This document shows positions 22,218 to 29,485 of a stretch of 64,000 nt of DNA, piece by piece. Source of the DNA: Streptomyces sp. NBC_01216. GTDB taxonomy: Bacteria > Actinomycetota > Actinomycetes > Streptomycetales > Streptomycetaceae. Under the pieces are notes generated by a model. The model was not told the origin of the DNA. It made no database searches and saw only the letters and a list, made by a program, of their open reading frames with translations. The stretch covers positions 4,712,001 through 4,776,000 of the forward strand of contig NZ_CP108677.1 in NCBI RefSeq assembly GCF_035994945.1, given 5' to 3'. Numbering within the stretch: position 1 is the stretch's first letter; each line of letters opens with the position of its first letter. Made by a program: the position numbers and the translations under genes.

Positions 22218-23045
22218 TCAGGCCGCCTTTCCGGTGCTGGGCGCGTCCGGCGGGGCTGTGAGCGCGGGGTACGAGGAGGGCGCGGCGTGCAGCCAGCGGG
22301 TGCCTTCGAGGAGGCCGCGGAAAGCGCGATGCGCGGACCGGTCGGCCGGCATCGGCACCAGGGCGTGCGAGCGGGCGCGGAGGTTCAGGACGCCGGTCCG
22401 CTCGATGCGCGGCATCGGGGCGTCGGTGTCGTCGGGGAGGAGAACGGTCTCGCAGTAGCGGAGCGCGGCGAGCTGCAGCGTGTTCTCCGGGTAGACGCTC
22501 TTGGCGGAACGGGTCGCGGAGGACTTGTAGTCGATGAGCCACAGCTCCAGGCGCCCGCCGGGACCGGTCGGCAGCCAGATCAGCAGATCGGCGGTGCCGG
22601 CGTAGCCAAGGCGCCGGTGCAGGCAGGTGATCTCGGTGGCCTCGATGTGCTTGTTGAGGTCGACGCCCCAGGAGGCGAGCCACCGCTTCAGCTGGTGCAG
22701 GTACGGGGCGACTTCGGGGTCGTCTGCGACGGGGGCGCCGAGGACGTGGGCTTCGGCTGCGGCGTGGACGCGGTCGCCGAGGTTGGCGGCGCGGTCCTTG
22801 GCGTCGCGGTGGACGGCCTTGATGTCGCGGGTGAGTGCGGGGCGCTCGTCGTCGATGCGGGTCTGGACGTCGTAGAGGTTGTCCAGGACGTGCTCGACGG
22901 TCAGCTTGACGGCCCACGGGATGAGGGCCTTCTTGGCGACGGCGGTGTCGAGGACGTTGGTGACGGACACGAGGTCGGGGCCGCCGGCGGGGTCGCTGTA
23001 GTAGCGGCCCCGCTCGGTGTCCCGCGCGTGGCGGGGCTGGGTCAC
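22218..23045 (-). CDS. RecB/Cas4-type PD-(D/E)XK nuclease
   Basis: 275 aa from GTG at 23045. The nuclease core is visible: 'AEAHVLGAP' helix, 'RLGYAGTADLLIWLP' (motif II Asp), 'LELWLIDYKSSATRSAKSVYPENTLQLAALRYCE' (D-x-K and the QxxxY of motif IV). Phages use such enzymes for 5' end resection, often with an annealing protein, and the adjacent Gp3-like gene could fill that place. GTGA overlap with the TM microprotein gene upstream. Confidence 0.8.
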   Translation of the reverse strand: MTQPRHARDTERGRYYSDPAGGPDLVSVTNVLDTAVAKKALIPWAVKLTVEHVLDNLYDVQTRIDDERPALTRDIKAVHRDAKDRAANLGDRVHAAAEAHVLGAPVADDPEVAPYLHQLKRWLASWGVDLNKHIEATEITCLHRRLGYAGTADLLIWLPTGPGGRLELWLIDYKSSATRSAKSVYPENTLQLAALRYCETVLLPDDTDAPMPRIERTGVLNLRARSHALVPMPADRSAHRAFRGLLEGTRWLHAAPSSYPALTAPPDAPSTGKAA

Positions 23046-23146
23046 AGTGCTCTCCCGATGGCGATGAGGATGATGGCGATCAGCGCCCAGAGGGCGGCGG
23101 AGGCGATCAGGCCGTAGAGGCAACCGCGGGCGGGTCCGGGACTCAT
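23042..23146 (-). CDS. 34-aa single-TM microprotein
   Basis: MSPGPARGCLYG is followed by a hydrophobic helix of about 19 residues (LIASAALWALIAIILIAIG) and RAL. ATGA overlap with the upstream gene and GTGA overlap with the nuclease gene lock its frame. Phage single-TM peptides can act in lysis timing, exclusion or membrane targeting; nothing here distinguishes these. Confidence 0.55.
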   Translation of the reverse strand: MSPGPARGCLYGLIASAALWALIAIILIAIGRAL

Positions 23147-23601
23147 CGGGTGCCTCCACGGAGCTGCTGCGCGGAGCCGACCGCCATGTCGTAGAGCGCC
23201 CGAATCCCCAGCGCGAGGTTCATCGCGTCCTCGTCTCTCTCCTTGCTGACGAGAGCGTCGAAGAGGGCGTAGGCGGTCTGGTGCTGCCCGTTCAGCACCG
23301 CGGTGCTGAACTGGGCGGCGAACCGCCAGCCCGGCGGCATGGCGCTGGTGTCAGTCGGCACGCCGTGGTGGATGGGGACGAAACCGAAAGTGCCGCGATG
23401 GCCGGGGTTCTGTCGGTCGGCGTTGAGGGCGATCATGCTGGCGAGGGCCGCGCACATGGACACGGTCTTGACGGGCCCGCCGAGGATGAAAGGTTCGAGG
23501 AGCTTCAGGCCGGTCTCGCGGTTGCCGGTCATGCCGTGCGCGATGGCCGCCATGATCGTGTCCGCCGGGTCCTTGCACGGAGTGGTGGGGATTTCGCTCA
23601 C
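23143..23601 (-). CDS. Conserved early protein of unknown function (152 aa)
   Basis: GTG at 23601 with GGAGG upstream. The chain is helical: 'DPADTIMAAIAHGMTGNRETGLKLLEPFILGGPVKTVSMCAALASMIALN', then a Gly/Pro/His-rich loop, then 'WRFAAQFSTAVLNGQHQTAYALFDALVSKERDEDAMNLALGIRALYDMAV'. The repeated helix pairs could form a small solenoid. Coupled by overlaps on both sides. Confidence 0.6.
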   Translation of the reverse strand: MSEIPTTPCKDPADTIMAAIAHGMTGNRETGLKLLEPFILGGPVKTVSMCAALASMIALNADRQNPGHRGTFGFVPIHHGVPTDTSAMPPGWRFAAQFSTAVLNGQHQTAYALFDALVSKERDEDAMNLALGIRALYDMAVGSAQQLRGGTR

Positions 23602-23666
23602 GCGCCACCTCCGGTGCACGTGCAGTCCTCGAAGGTGCGGCAGCACACTGGGCAGTTGCCAGTCAC
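23598..23666 (-). CDS. 22-aa zinc-knuckle microprotein
   Basis: MTGNCPVCCRTFEDCTCTGG plus GA: five Cys in 22 residues (CPVCC...CTC). GTG start at 23666 overlaps the previous stop as GTGA; its stop overlaps the next GTG as GTGA. Double coupling plus the CxxC pattern argue for a real gene that automatic callers would miss. Confidence 0.5.
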   Translation of the reverse strand: MTGNCPVCCRTFEDCTCTGGGA

Positions 23667-24040
23667 GACGCCCTCCGGTCCTGCTGCGCGGGCACCGACT
23701 TCAGTGCACCGAGGGACAGCAGCCGATCCGCGAGACGCAGCACCTGCACCCCGTACACCGGGACCCGCCCGTCGTCCGCGACCTCGGCCAGCAGATCGGC
23801 GACCCGCTCGTCCCGCTCATGCGCCGCATGCGAATCGATGCCCTGGTGGGCGGCGGACCGGGCGCACTCCGCGATGTGGACCAGCTCGGCGAGCAGGCCC
23901 TCACCGTCCTCCTCGGCCGCCGACGCCAGGTTCAACAGCACCGAGGTGAGGTAGTGGGACAGGTCGAGCGTCACCCCGGCGGGCAGCGCGTCGACGTAGA
24001 TGCGGTACGGCCCGTCGACGGGCATGCGGTCAGCGGGCAT
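23663..24040 (-). CDS. Helical early protein (125 aa)
   Basis: ATG at 24040 with GGAGG at close spacing. The sequence 'YRIYVDALPAGVTLDLSHYLTSVLLNLASAAEEDGEGLLAELVHIAECARSAA' is followed by 'ERVADLLAEVADDGRVPVYGVQVLRLADRLLSLGAL'. It overlaps the upstream gene by 11 nt. Unknown function; two helical halves joined by an acidic loop. Confidence 0.6.
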   Translation of the reverse strand: MPADRMPVDGPYRIYVDALPAGVTLDLSHYLTSVLLNLASAAEEDGEGLLAELVHIAECARSAAHQGIDSHAAHERDERVADLLAEVADDGRVPVYGVQVLRLADRLLSLGALKSVPAQQDRRAS

Positions 24041-24740
24041 TGGTGCCTCCGAGGACGGTCATGTTGTGGAGGAGCCGGATGGCGTCGGTCTGGAGGGTGG
24101 CGGTGGTGGGCTGGAGTGCGTCCCCGTCGGCGGCCCTGGCGGCAGCCCAGGCGGCGTCCCCGGCGGCGACGGCCAGGAGCAGCTTCTCGCGGTCGTCCCC
24201 GTCGGCGGCCCTGGCGGCAGCCCTGGCGGCGTCCCCGGCGGCGTCCCAGGCGGCAGCCCAGGCGGCAACCCAGGCGACAGCCCCGGCGACAGCCCCGGCG
24301 GCTCGCGCCACATCACGCGCCTCCCGCACCACCGGACCCGCCAGCCCGGCCGACTCCAAGTCCACAATCCGAGGCAGCCCCCGCACCGACGCCGCAGCAT
24401 CGCCCAGGCCCCCAGCCTCCAGCCACGTCGGCAGATACACGCGCACCAGCCAGTCCAGCGCCATGTAGCTACGCGCCTCGTCGTGCCCGTCGCCAGCCGT
24501 CCCGGCCATCAGCGGCACCAGCGGCACCAGTTCCTGCCGCATGTCCTGCGGCAGGACGTCGTTCAGGTTGCGGCCGAAAGTGCCCAGGACCGGGCTGACG
24601 CACTTCGGGGCGTCGCCGTGGGGCTCGCCCGCCCACCAGGCGACAGCTTCCAGCAGGCACACACCATCGGTGCGGGTCGCGTGCTGGCCGTGGGACAGGG
24701 TGAGCGTGGTCAGGTCGATGGGAGTGGTCTGGTCAGGCAT
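24030..24740 (-). CDS. Early protein with Ala/Trp/Asp repeat tail
   Basis: 236 aa, GGAGG before the ATG. The N-terminal 115 residues form a conserved actinophage-type domain (GVCLLEAVAWWAGEPHGDAPKCVSPVLGTFGRNLNDVLPQDMRQELVPLVPLMAGT...ALDWLVRVYLPTWLEAGGL). The C-terminal half is a long Ala-rich helix with repeated 'DAAWAAARAADGD' units, encoded by a 48-nt near-exact DNA repeat (24120-24167 and 24195-24242). The repeat tail may vary in length between relatives. Function unknown. Confidence 0.62.
   Translation of the reverse strand: MPDQTTPIDLTTLTLSHGQHATRTDGVCLLEAVAWWAGEPHGDAPKCVSPVLGTFGRNLNDVLPQDMRQELVPLVPLMAGTAGDGHDEARSYMALDWLVRVYLPTWLEAGGLGDAAASVRGLPRIVDLESAGLAGPVVREARDVARAAGAVAGAVAWVAAWAAAWDAAGDAARAAARAADGDDREKLLLAVAAGDAAWAAARAADGDALQPTTATLQTDAIRLLHNMTVLGGTNAR
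24120..24242. repeat. 48-nt tandem-like direct repeat, 75-nt period
   Basis: 24120-24167 and 24195-24242 differ at one base. The period of 75 nt is exactly 25 codons, so copy-number change keeps frame and would lengthen or shorten the Ala-rich helix of the 236-aa protein. Confidence 0.8.
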
Positions 24741-24813
24741 CGGTGCCTCCGAGGAGCAGTTCGAGGAGCCAGAAAGAGAGGACGGCGAGGGCGAAAACGA
24801 TCAGCCAGATCAC
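24733..24813 (-). CDS. 26-aa single-TM microprotein
   Basis: MIWLIVFALAVLSFWLLELL continues with LGGTDA: essentially one TM helix. GTG at 24813 overlaps the upstream stop as GTGA, and the 3' end covers the ribosome site and start of the next gene. The tight context and the hydrophobic purity support translation. Role unknown. Confidence 0.5.
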   Translation of the reverse strand: MIWLIVFALAVLSFWLLELLLGGTDA

Positions 24814-25268
24814 GGCGCCACCCCCGGCAGCGCGCGCGGTGCGAGGTGCTCGAAGGGGTGGTCGAGGGCGTCCATCAGGTGCCGCTGCTCCGCCTCACGA
24901 CCAAGGCGCGCCTCCAAAACAGCGATGCGGTCGCGCTGCACCCGCAGCGCCTCGGCCGCATCGGACAACGCCTCGTTCGTCGAGTGCCGCTCCGCCTGGA
25001 GCCGGTCCCGCTCCTCCTCGGCCCGCCGCCGACGGCCCATCTCCTGGCTCATGACCACGCGCCACTCCTGGACCTCGGCCTCGGCCTCCGCCGCGCGAAG
25101 CCTCCACGCCAGCTGCGTACGCCGCTGCTCGGCCGCTGTCTCCGGGGACTGGAGCATGCACACCGAATCCAGCACGAAAGCCAGCGAGTACGGCTCCCGA
25201 TTCCCCCGGTCCATCGCATCCCGCAGCACCTTCGCCGCCGCGTCGATCAGCCTCGGGTCGATACTCAT
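24810..25268 (-). CDS. Coiled-coil early protein (152 aa)
   Basis: ATG at 25268. Residues about 1-40 are a helical cap (DPRLIDAAAKVLRDAMDRG...), then a long Glu/Arg/Ala coiled coil (about 55-135: 'AAEAEAEVQEWRVVMSQEMGRRRRAEEERDRLQAERH...'). This resembles the many small coiled-coil proteins in actinophage early regions. Overlaps its neighbours as ATGA and GTGA. Confidence 0.6.
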   Translation of the reverse strand: MSIDPRLIDAAAKVLRDAMDRGNREPYSLAFVLDSVCMLQSPETAAEQRRTQLAWRLRAAEAEAEVQEWRVVMSQEMGRRRRAEEERDRLQAERHSTNEALSDAAEALRVQRDRIAVLEARLGREAEQRHLMDALDHPFEHLAPRALPGVAP

Positions 25269-25546
25269 ACCGCACCACCCAGCGTCCGCACCGGGGAGAA
25301 CCACGCGACGATCGCGGCCGGCGTCCACGGGTACGACGGCCCGTCGCCCCGGTCCTCCGGCGCCTGCGGCGAGTCACACACCATCAACGGCTCACCCGAC
25401 GCGGTCACACCGGCCTGCCGCCACACGTCACCGTCACGGTCCACCAGCACAAGAGCCACCGGCACCGGCCGGGACGGGGCGGTGAACTCGACGCGGACCG
25501 TGCGCCGATCACCGCTCGGGATGTTGGTGGGTAGGGTGATATCCAC
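25265..25546 (-). CDS. First gene of the early operon (93 aa)
   Basis: GTG at 25546 with AGGA upstream. The product looks beta-rich: 'MDITLPTNIPSGDRRTVRVEFT', 'PVPVALVLVDRDGDVWRQAGVTASGEPLMVC', ending 'AAIVAWFSPVRTLGGAV'. No family recognised. A hairpin (25579-25608) lies directly upstream, so expression depends on read-through from the switch region or on a promoter in 25547-25617. Confidence 0.6.
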   Translation of the reverse strand: MDITLPTNIPSGDRRTVRVEFTAPSRPVPVALVLVDRDGDVWRQAGVTASGEPLMVCDSPQAPEDRGDGPSYPWTPAAIVAWFSPVRTLGGAV

Positions 25547-25578
25547 GGTGTCCTCATTTCTGTCTTCGTGAGGTTCCG

Positions 25579-25608
25579 GGGGCCGTTCCGGTCGGACGGA
25601 GCGGCCCC
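25579..25608 (-). terminator. Terminator/attenuator between switch and early operon
   Basis: GGGGCCGTTCC (25579-25589) pairs with GGAGCGGCCCC (25598-25608), with one G-T pair. It follows the xis-like gene stop (25618). If functional, it separates the immediate-early HTH genes from the delayed-early operon. Confidence 0.55.
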
Positions 25609-25617
25609 GTTTTGCTG

Positions 25618-25887
25618 TCAGCCGATGCGGCGGGTACTGCCCCGCGCGGGAAGCGGCCGAAGTGCGGCAAGCGGGTGCGGACCCGCCGCCGACGCCGGAA
25701 CGGTGGCGAGGGGGCCAACCGTCGGCTCGTGATGGAAGATCGCGTCGATGCGATCCAGGTCCGCGTCTGTGAAGGTGACGACGCGGCCCTTCTTCGAGTG
25801 CGGAAGTTCCTTGATGTGGCGCCGGAGCCAGGACTCTTCGATCCGCAGTTCCTCGGCGGCCTCGGGGTACGTGTAGCGCCGTGTCAT
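25618..25887 (-). CDS. Excisionase-like HTH protein
   Basis: 89 aa from the ATG at 25887. 'RRYTYPEAAEELRIEESWLRRHIKELPHSKKGRVVTFTDADLDRIDAIFHHEP' is an AlpA/MerR-type winged helix typical of Xis and small phage regulators. It overlaps the stop of the Cro-like gene as ATGA. Because the integrase is a tyrosine recombinase, an Xis is expected nearby, and this is the best candidate. Confidence 0.65.
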   Translation of the reverse strand: MTRRYTYPEAAEELRIEESWLRRHIKELPHSKKGRVVTFTDADLDRIDAIFHHEPTVGPLATVPASAAGPHPLAALRPLPARGSTRRIG

Positions 25888-26216
25888 GCCGTGTCCGTGA
25901 GGCGGAGGTGAGGAGTGCTGGAGTCGGCACGCTGGGAGGGGATGAAAAGAATCAGGAGGTCGACTCCGATCCGCTGTGCGATGGCCTGGGCGGTGGTGGC
26001 CGAGACCGTGTCGCGTGCTCCGGTGAGGAGTTCGCCGATGATGCCGTGGGCGACGCCCACGTCGCGGGCCAGCTGTCGGCCGGTGACGGCCGATCCGATG
26101 CCGGTTCGCTGCATCAGAGTGCGAAGCAGATCGGCGCTGACAAGCCGGTACTTCGGTGCGTCTGCGATCACATTTACCGCCATGAACGGAGTGTTGTCCT
26201 GGGTGAACAACTCCAC
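25884..26216 (-). CDS. XRE-family regulator (Cro-like position)
   Basis: 110 aa from GTG at 26216; an ATG start at 26183 (MAVNVIAD...) is possible. The HTH is 'ITGRQLARDVGVAHGIIGELLTGARDTVSATTAQAIAQRIGV' in style (here VTGRQLARDV...). It heads the minus-strand early transcript and faces the plus-strand repressor-like gene across a quasi-palindromic region, the arrangement of Cro. No clear Shine-Dalgarno for GTG, so leaderless translation is possible. Confidence 0.7.
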   Translation of the reverse strand: MELFTQDNTPFMAVNVIADAPKYRLVSADLLRTLMQRTGIGSAVTGRQLARDVGVAHGIIGELLTGARDTVSATTAQAIAQRIGVDLLILFIPSQRADSSTPHLRLTDTA

Positions 26217-26229
26217 TGTGGCACACCGT

Positions 26230-26327
26230 GAACGCTTTGTCCATCAGAAACAACAGCGCGGTGACGATCCGGCCAAGGAGCCGAGCGCCACTAGCGCTCG
26301 GTGTTGCTCTTCATGGACAATCCGTTC
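26230..26327. promoter_or_regulatory. Lysogeny switch operator region
   Basis: GAACGCTTTGTCCAT (26230-26244) and ATGGACAATCCGTTC (26313-26327) are inverted copies with two mismatches. Between them CCGAGCGC-CACTA-GCGCTCGG (26281-26301) is a perfect 8-bp hairpin/operator. The region lies between divergent regulators (26216 minus, 26430 plus) and is the natural site for repressor/Cro competition. Confidence 0.6.
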
Positions 26328-26429
26328 AGCGCACGCAATGGCGCATGCGCTCCACCTGGGGGTTTTCGCCATACGCACCGCGAGTCACATGGACACCCCA
26401 CAGCCCATGACATGACACGGAGTGGCAGG

Positions 26430-26843
26430 ATGAGCCCTATGGCTACCGCAGATCGACCCACCACGCTCACGGGGCGGACCGATCTATCCGACCTCGTCAG
26501 GGACCGCCGCGCCGAGCTCCGCCTCAGCCTGCGAGGTGTGGAGGGGCGCACGGTCGACCCGGCCACGGGCGAGCCGCTGTGCAAGTACAGCTGGGTCAAC
26601 AAGCTGGGGAAGGGCCTCGCGGTCGACGCGCCGACCTACCCGCAACTCCGGGCCCTCGCCGTGGCACTTGAGCTCCCACTTGGCAAGATCCAGGATGCGG
26701 CCGGCGCGCAGTTCTTCGGCATCGACACTGTGTGGAGCGTCAGCGGTGAGGCGCGCGCACTCGCCGTTCGCGCCGACCGGATGACGCCCGAGCAGCGCGA
26801 GCAGTTGCTCCGCCTGATTGAGACCTTCGCGCCGTCCGAGTAA
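26430..26843 (+). CDS. Probable prophage repressor (HTH type)
   Basis: 137 aa from the ATG at 26430 with GGAG 7 nt upstream; ATG at 26439 is nearly as good. The N-terminal half reads as an XRE-type domain: 'LSDLVRDRRAELRLSLRGVEGRTVDP...SWVNKLGKGLAVDAPTYPQLRALAVALELPLGKIQDAAGAQFF', and the C-terminus is 'MTPEQREQLLRLIETFAPSE'. It is the only rightward regulator in the switch, so it probably maintains lysogeny. No self-cleavage (LexA/CI) domain is visible. Confidence 0.7.
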   Translation: MSPMATADRPTTLTGRTDLSDLVRDRRAELRLSLRGVEGRTVDPATGEPLCKYSWVNKLGKGLAVDAPTYPQLRALAVALELPLGKIQDAAGAQFFGIDTVWSVSGEARALAVRADRMTPEQREQLLRLIETFAPSE

Positions 26844-27026
26844 GGCGTATGTCCTTGGCCATGACCGGCACTCTGCGTAGTGTGTACGTGCAGGGTGTAG
26901 TCAGAAGTTGTTCAAAGTGGCAGCATTGGTGATCCGCCTGGGGGGCGTGGTTGTCCGGTAGCCTGCATGTTCTGTCCGAGTCGAACTGACGAGCGAATAT
27001 GCGGGTCGCGCGCACTTGGGGGTTCC

Positions 27027-27275
27027 ATGGCCGAAAGTGAAGGAATGTCGTTGGCGGGCATGCGCATCGAGGTGGCACCCGCAGACGCCATGCCAGAGGG
27101 CCGCCTGGTGGTCCCCGTCATCGACAGGGCGGGGGAGGTGGTCTGGGTCGTACGCGAGGACAAGATGCCCGACGACCTCCGCCGAGAGTTCAACGCCCAC
27201 TTCGAGAACATCACCCACAACCACCTCCTCGACCCGCTGACAGACGAGAAGCCCCCGCCTGGTCACCCGCACTAG
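27027..27275 (+). CDS. Small protein convergent with integrase (82 aa)
   Basis: ATG at 27027 after GGGGG. 'IEVAPADAMPEGRLVVPVIDRAGEVVWVVREDKMPDDLRREFNAHFENITHNHL' is a plausible folded domain with beta strands then a helix. The stop TAG (27273-27275) overlaps the integrase stop (27274-27272) on the other strand. Antisense overlap at the ends could link repressor-side expression to integrase level. Function unknown. Confidence 0.55.
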   Translation: MAESEGMSLAGMRIEVAPADAMPEGRLVVPVIDRAGEVVWVVREDKMPDDLRREFNAHFENITHNHLLDPLTDEKPPPGHPH

Positions 27276-28528
27276 GCGCTGCGCACCGACCGCAGCCCCG
27301 AACCCTGCACCGGCACCCCCATGACCGCCTCCACGGCCACTGCGATGTCGTCGTCGAGACCCTGCACCAGATGCCCGTACCTGTCCACCGTCGTCTGAAT
27401 GCTCTCGTGCCCCAGCCGGATTTGAATCGCCGGCAGAGGGATCCGCGCAGCGATCAGCCACGACACATGCGTGTGCCGAAGGTCATGAAGCCGGGGCCGC
27501 TTCGGCAGCCCCTTCTCCATCGCCTTCTGCACCGCGGGCAGCCATTTTCGGTTGTAGTAGTTCGCGTGCCGCCAGGCCCCGCCCATCGCGGCCCGGAACA
27601 CGTAGTCATCCGGCTTTCGCCCGGCCACGTGCCGCCGCACCAACTCCACCTGCGCCGGCGCGAGACGCAGCAGGCGCCTCGCCTTCTTCGTCTTCGGCGG
27701 CCCCAGGTAGTACGCCCCGCCTGGTGCGCCTTTCTTCGCCTTCTTCCACGCCCGCTGGATGCTTGCTGACGGCCGGTCGCCAGTCAGGTTCAGGTCGGAC
27801 ACCTTCAGCGCCGCTGCCTCGCTCCACCGCATCCCGGTGCCGACGAGCCAGTCAGCCAGGTCCCGGGCGTCCGGGTCGGTGATCTCCGCGGCGATTCGCT
27901 GGTACTCGTCGCGCTCCAGGAAAGTCATCTCCTCGTCCGTGTGGTCGTCCACGCGGGGGAGTCGGGTCTTGGCGCAGCAGTTCTTCGTGCGGAGCTGCGG
28001 CTCGGCCTCCACGGCGGCCTGGACGACGCAGTAGAGGAGCCCGTGGCGGTTGCGGATGGACTTGGGGTCGGCCTCGCGGCGCAGCCACTTCTCTGGGTCG
28101 TCAGGGTCCCGTTCGCCGTCCTCCTCTGTGCGCACCCAGTCGGACACGTCGTCCTGGGTGAGGGTGCAGATCGTCGCCTCGCGTTCCACGCCGGCCGGGT
28201 CGAGGTGCTTGATCAGAGAGAAGTGGATGCGGATCTCGCGGTGGTAGTCCTCGCGGGTCCGGTCGTCGATGCCGGTGAGTCGGTCGACGTAGCGGCTTGC
28301 GTAGGCCACGAGGGGCATGTCGCCGGGAGTCTTCGGCTGCTCGACGAAGCCTTCGCCGCGTACCCAGCCGTGCGGCCAGCGGCCACCGTGAGCCTCCACG
28401 AGGCCCTTGAACTGATCGGCCGCCGGGCGCTCGCCGAAGTTCTCCGTCTGCCATGTGCCGTCCTGGCGCCACTTCACCTGGAAGGTGCAGGTGCCGTCCT
28501 TCTTGGGCCGTTCCACGATGCTCGCCAT
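27272..28528 (-). CDS. int: Tyrosine integrase
   Basis: 418 aa from the ATG at 28528 (the open frame starts 35 residues earlier, but MASIVERPKKDGTCTFQVKW is the normal beginning). An N-terminal arm-binding beta-sheet is followed by a SAM-like core-binding helix region and the catalytic domain. Catalytic residues: R234 (TGMRWSE), H348 and R351 (HDLRHTH), H374 (RLGH), Y384 (DRYGHL). The gene starts 110 bp from the 3' end of tRNA-His, as expected for site-specific integration there. Confidence 0.9.
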   Translation of the reverse strand: MASIVERPKKDGTCTFQVKWRQDGTWQTENFGERPAADQFKGLVEAHGGRWPHGWVRGEGFVEQPKTPGDMPLVAYASRYVDRLTGIDDRTREDYHREIRIHFSLIKHLDPAGVEREATICTLTQDDVSDWVRTEEDGERDPDDPEKWLRREADPKSIRNRHGLLYCVVQAAVEAEPQLRTKNCCAKTRLPRVDDHTDEEMTFLERDEYQRIAAEITDPDARDLADWLVGTGMRWSEAAALKVSDLNLTGDRPSASIQRAWKKAKKGAPGGAYYLGPPKTKKARRLLRLAPAQVELVRRHVAGRKPDDYVFRAAMGGAWRHANYYNRKWLPAVQKAMEKGLPKRPRLHDLRHTHVSWLIAARIPLPAIQIRLGHESIQTTVDRYGHLVQGLDDDIAVAVEAVMGVPVQGSGLRSVRSA

Positions 28529-28637
28529 GGCCCGACGATACGACCGGCGGATGGCATTGTGTTCCCGTTGTGTTCCCAAGGATTCGAGCACGACGAAGGG
28601 CTGACCTGTTCTCACAGGCCAGCCCTTGATCATTCAG
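28529..28637. other. Probable prophage end (att junction) beside tRNA-His
   Basis: The 109 bp between integrase start and tRNA 3' end hold the integrase leader and, next to or inside the tRNA 3' part, one attachment core. The core cannot be delimited because its partner copy is outside the window. TTCTCACAGGCC and the CCA-less tRNA end at 28638 are the nearest landmarks. Confidence 0.5.
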
Positions 28638-28711
28638 GGTGAGTAACGGGACTCGAACCCGCGACATCCTGGACCACAACCAGGTGCTCTACCATCTGAG
28701 CTATACCCACC
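28638..28711 (-). tRNA. tRNA-His (GTG)
   Basis: A cloverleaf can be drawn on the minus strand: acceptor GTGGGTA / TACTCAC, D arm AGCTCAGATGGTAGAGC, anticodon stem CCTGG / CCAGG with loop TTGTGGT (anticodon GTG), T arm GCGGG-TTCGAGT-CCCGT. The base at 28711 gives G-1 opposite discriminator C73, the histidine identity pair. CCA is not encoded. It is the likely prophage integration target, with its 3' end facing the integrase. Confidence 0.95.
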
Positions 28712-28777
28712 ATGACCGGGGGTTTCCCTGAGGTTTCCCCGACCGGCCGAGAAGAAGTCTACAGGGTCCCGACGGGT

Positions 28778-28808
28778 GCTCGCGCCCGCATTCACGGCGA
28801 GCGCGAGC
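28778..28808 (-). terminator. Terminator after orn
   Basis: GCTCGCGC (28778-28785) pairs with GCGCGAGC (28801-28808), immediately past the orn stop codon at 28815. Confidence 0.5.
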
Positions 28809-28814
28809 GGCGTC

Positions 28815-29417
28815 TCATTCCGCGGGCAGGACGTGGCGCGCGGCGATCCTCTTCGCGGTGTCCGAGTCGGGGCCGGGCTGCGGGACGAAGACCGCCTCGC
28901 GGTAGTAGCGCAGCTCGGCGATGGACTCGCGGATGTCGGCGAGCGCCCGGTGGTTTCCGCTCTTCTCCGGGCTGTTGAAGTACGCCCTCGGGTACCAGCG
29001 CCGGGCCAGCTCCTTGACCGAGGAGACATCGACGATCCTGTAGTGGAGGTACTCCTCCAGCGCCGACATGTCGCGGGCGAGGAAGCCGCGGTCGGTGCCG
29101 ACCGAGTTTCCGCACAGGGGCGCCTTGCGGGGCTCCTTCACGTGCTCGCGGACGTACGCCAGGACCTGGGCCTCGGCGTCGGCGAGCGTGGTGCCGTCGG
29201 CCAGCGCGTCGAGCAGGCCCGAGCTGGTGTGCATCTGCCGCACGATCTCCGGCATGGTCTCCAGGGCCGAGTCCGGCGGGCGGATCACGATGTCCACACC
29301 GTCGCCGAGCACGTTCAGTTCCGAGTCGGTGACCAGTGCGGCCACCTCGATGAGTGCGTCGTCCGTCAGCGAGAGCCCGGTCATCTCGCAGTCGATCCAC
29401 ACCATGCGATCGTTCAT
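28815..29417 (-). CDS. orn: Oligoribonuclease
   Basis: 200 aa. It degrades 2-5-nt RNAs, including pGpG from c-di-GMP turnover, to mononucleotides. DEDDh motifs: '[13 protein letters not shown]' (D, E), '[17 protein letters not shown]' and '[18 protein letters not shown]' (H, D). The length matches bacterial Orn with a short extended C-terminus. In Streptomyces it stands beside adpA, as here. In this window it is the first chromosomal gene beyond the prophage end. Confidence 0.95.
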   Translation of the reverse strand: MNDRMVWIDCEMTGLSLTDDALIEVAALVTDSELNVLGDGVDIVIRPPDSALETMPEIVRQMHTSSGLLDALADGTTLADAEAQVLAYVREHVKEPRKAPLCGNSVGTDRGFLARDMSALEEYLHYRIVDVSSVKELARRWYPRAYFNSPEKSGNHRALADIRESIAELRYYREAVFVPQPGPDSDTAKRIAARHVLPAE

Positions 29418-29485
29418 GCGTCCACCTTAGGGGGTGGCCTGTGGATCGGACCCCGCACGGCACCTCGGACACCGCCCTTCGTACG

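Noticed and set aside
24120-24300. Possible CRISPR-like or satellite array
   Set aside because: Repeats are in-frame coding units of an Ala-rich protein, only two good copies, no spacers of unique sequence.
26901-27461. 186-aa minus open frame between integrase and repressor
   Set aside because: Gly/Ala/Arg-rich, overlaps the integrase end and the better plus-strand 82-aa gene, no ribosome site.
28638-28711. A full attachment-core assignment within tRNA-His
   Set aside because: Only one copy is in the window, so the core cannot be determined; reported only as a probable junction.
29066-29430. Plus-strand frames opposite orn
   Set aside because: Ser/Arg-rich antisense translation; orn has the complete DEDDh motif set.
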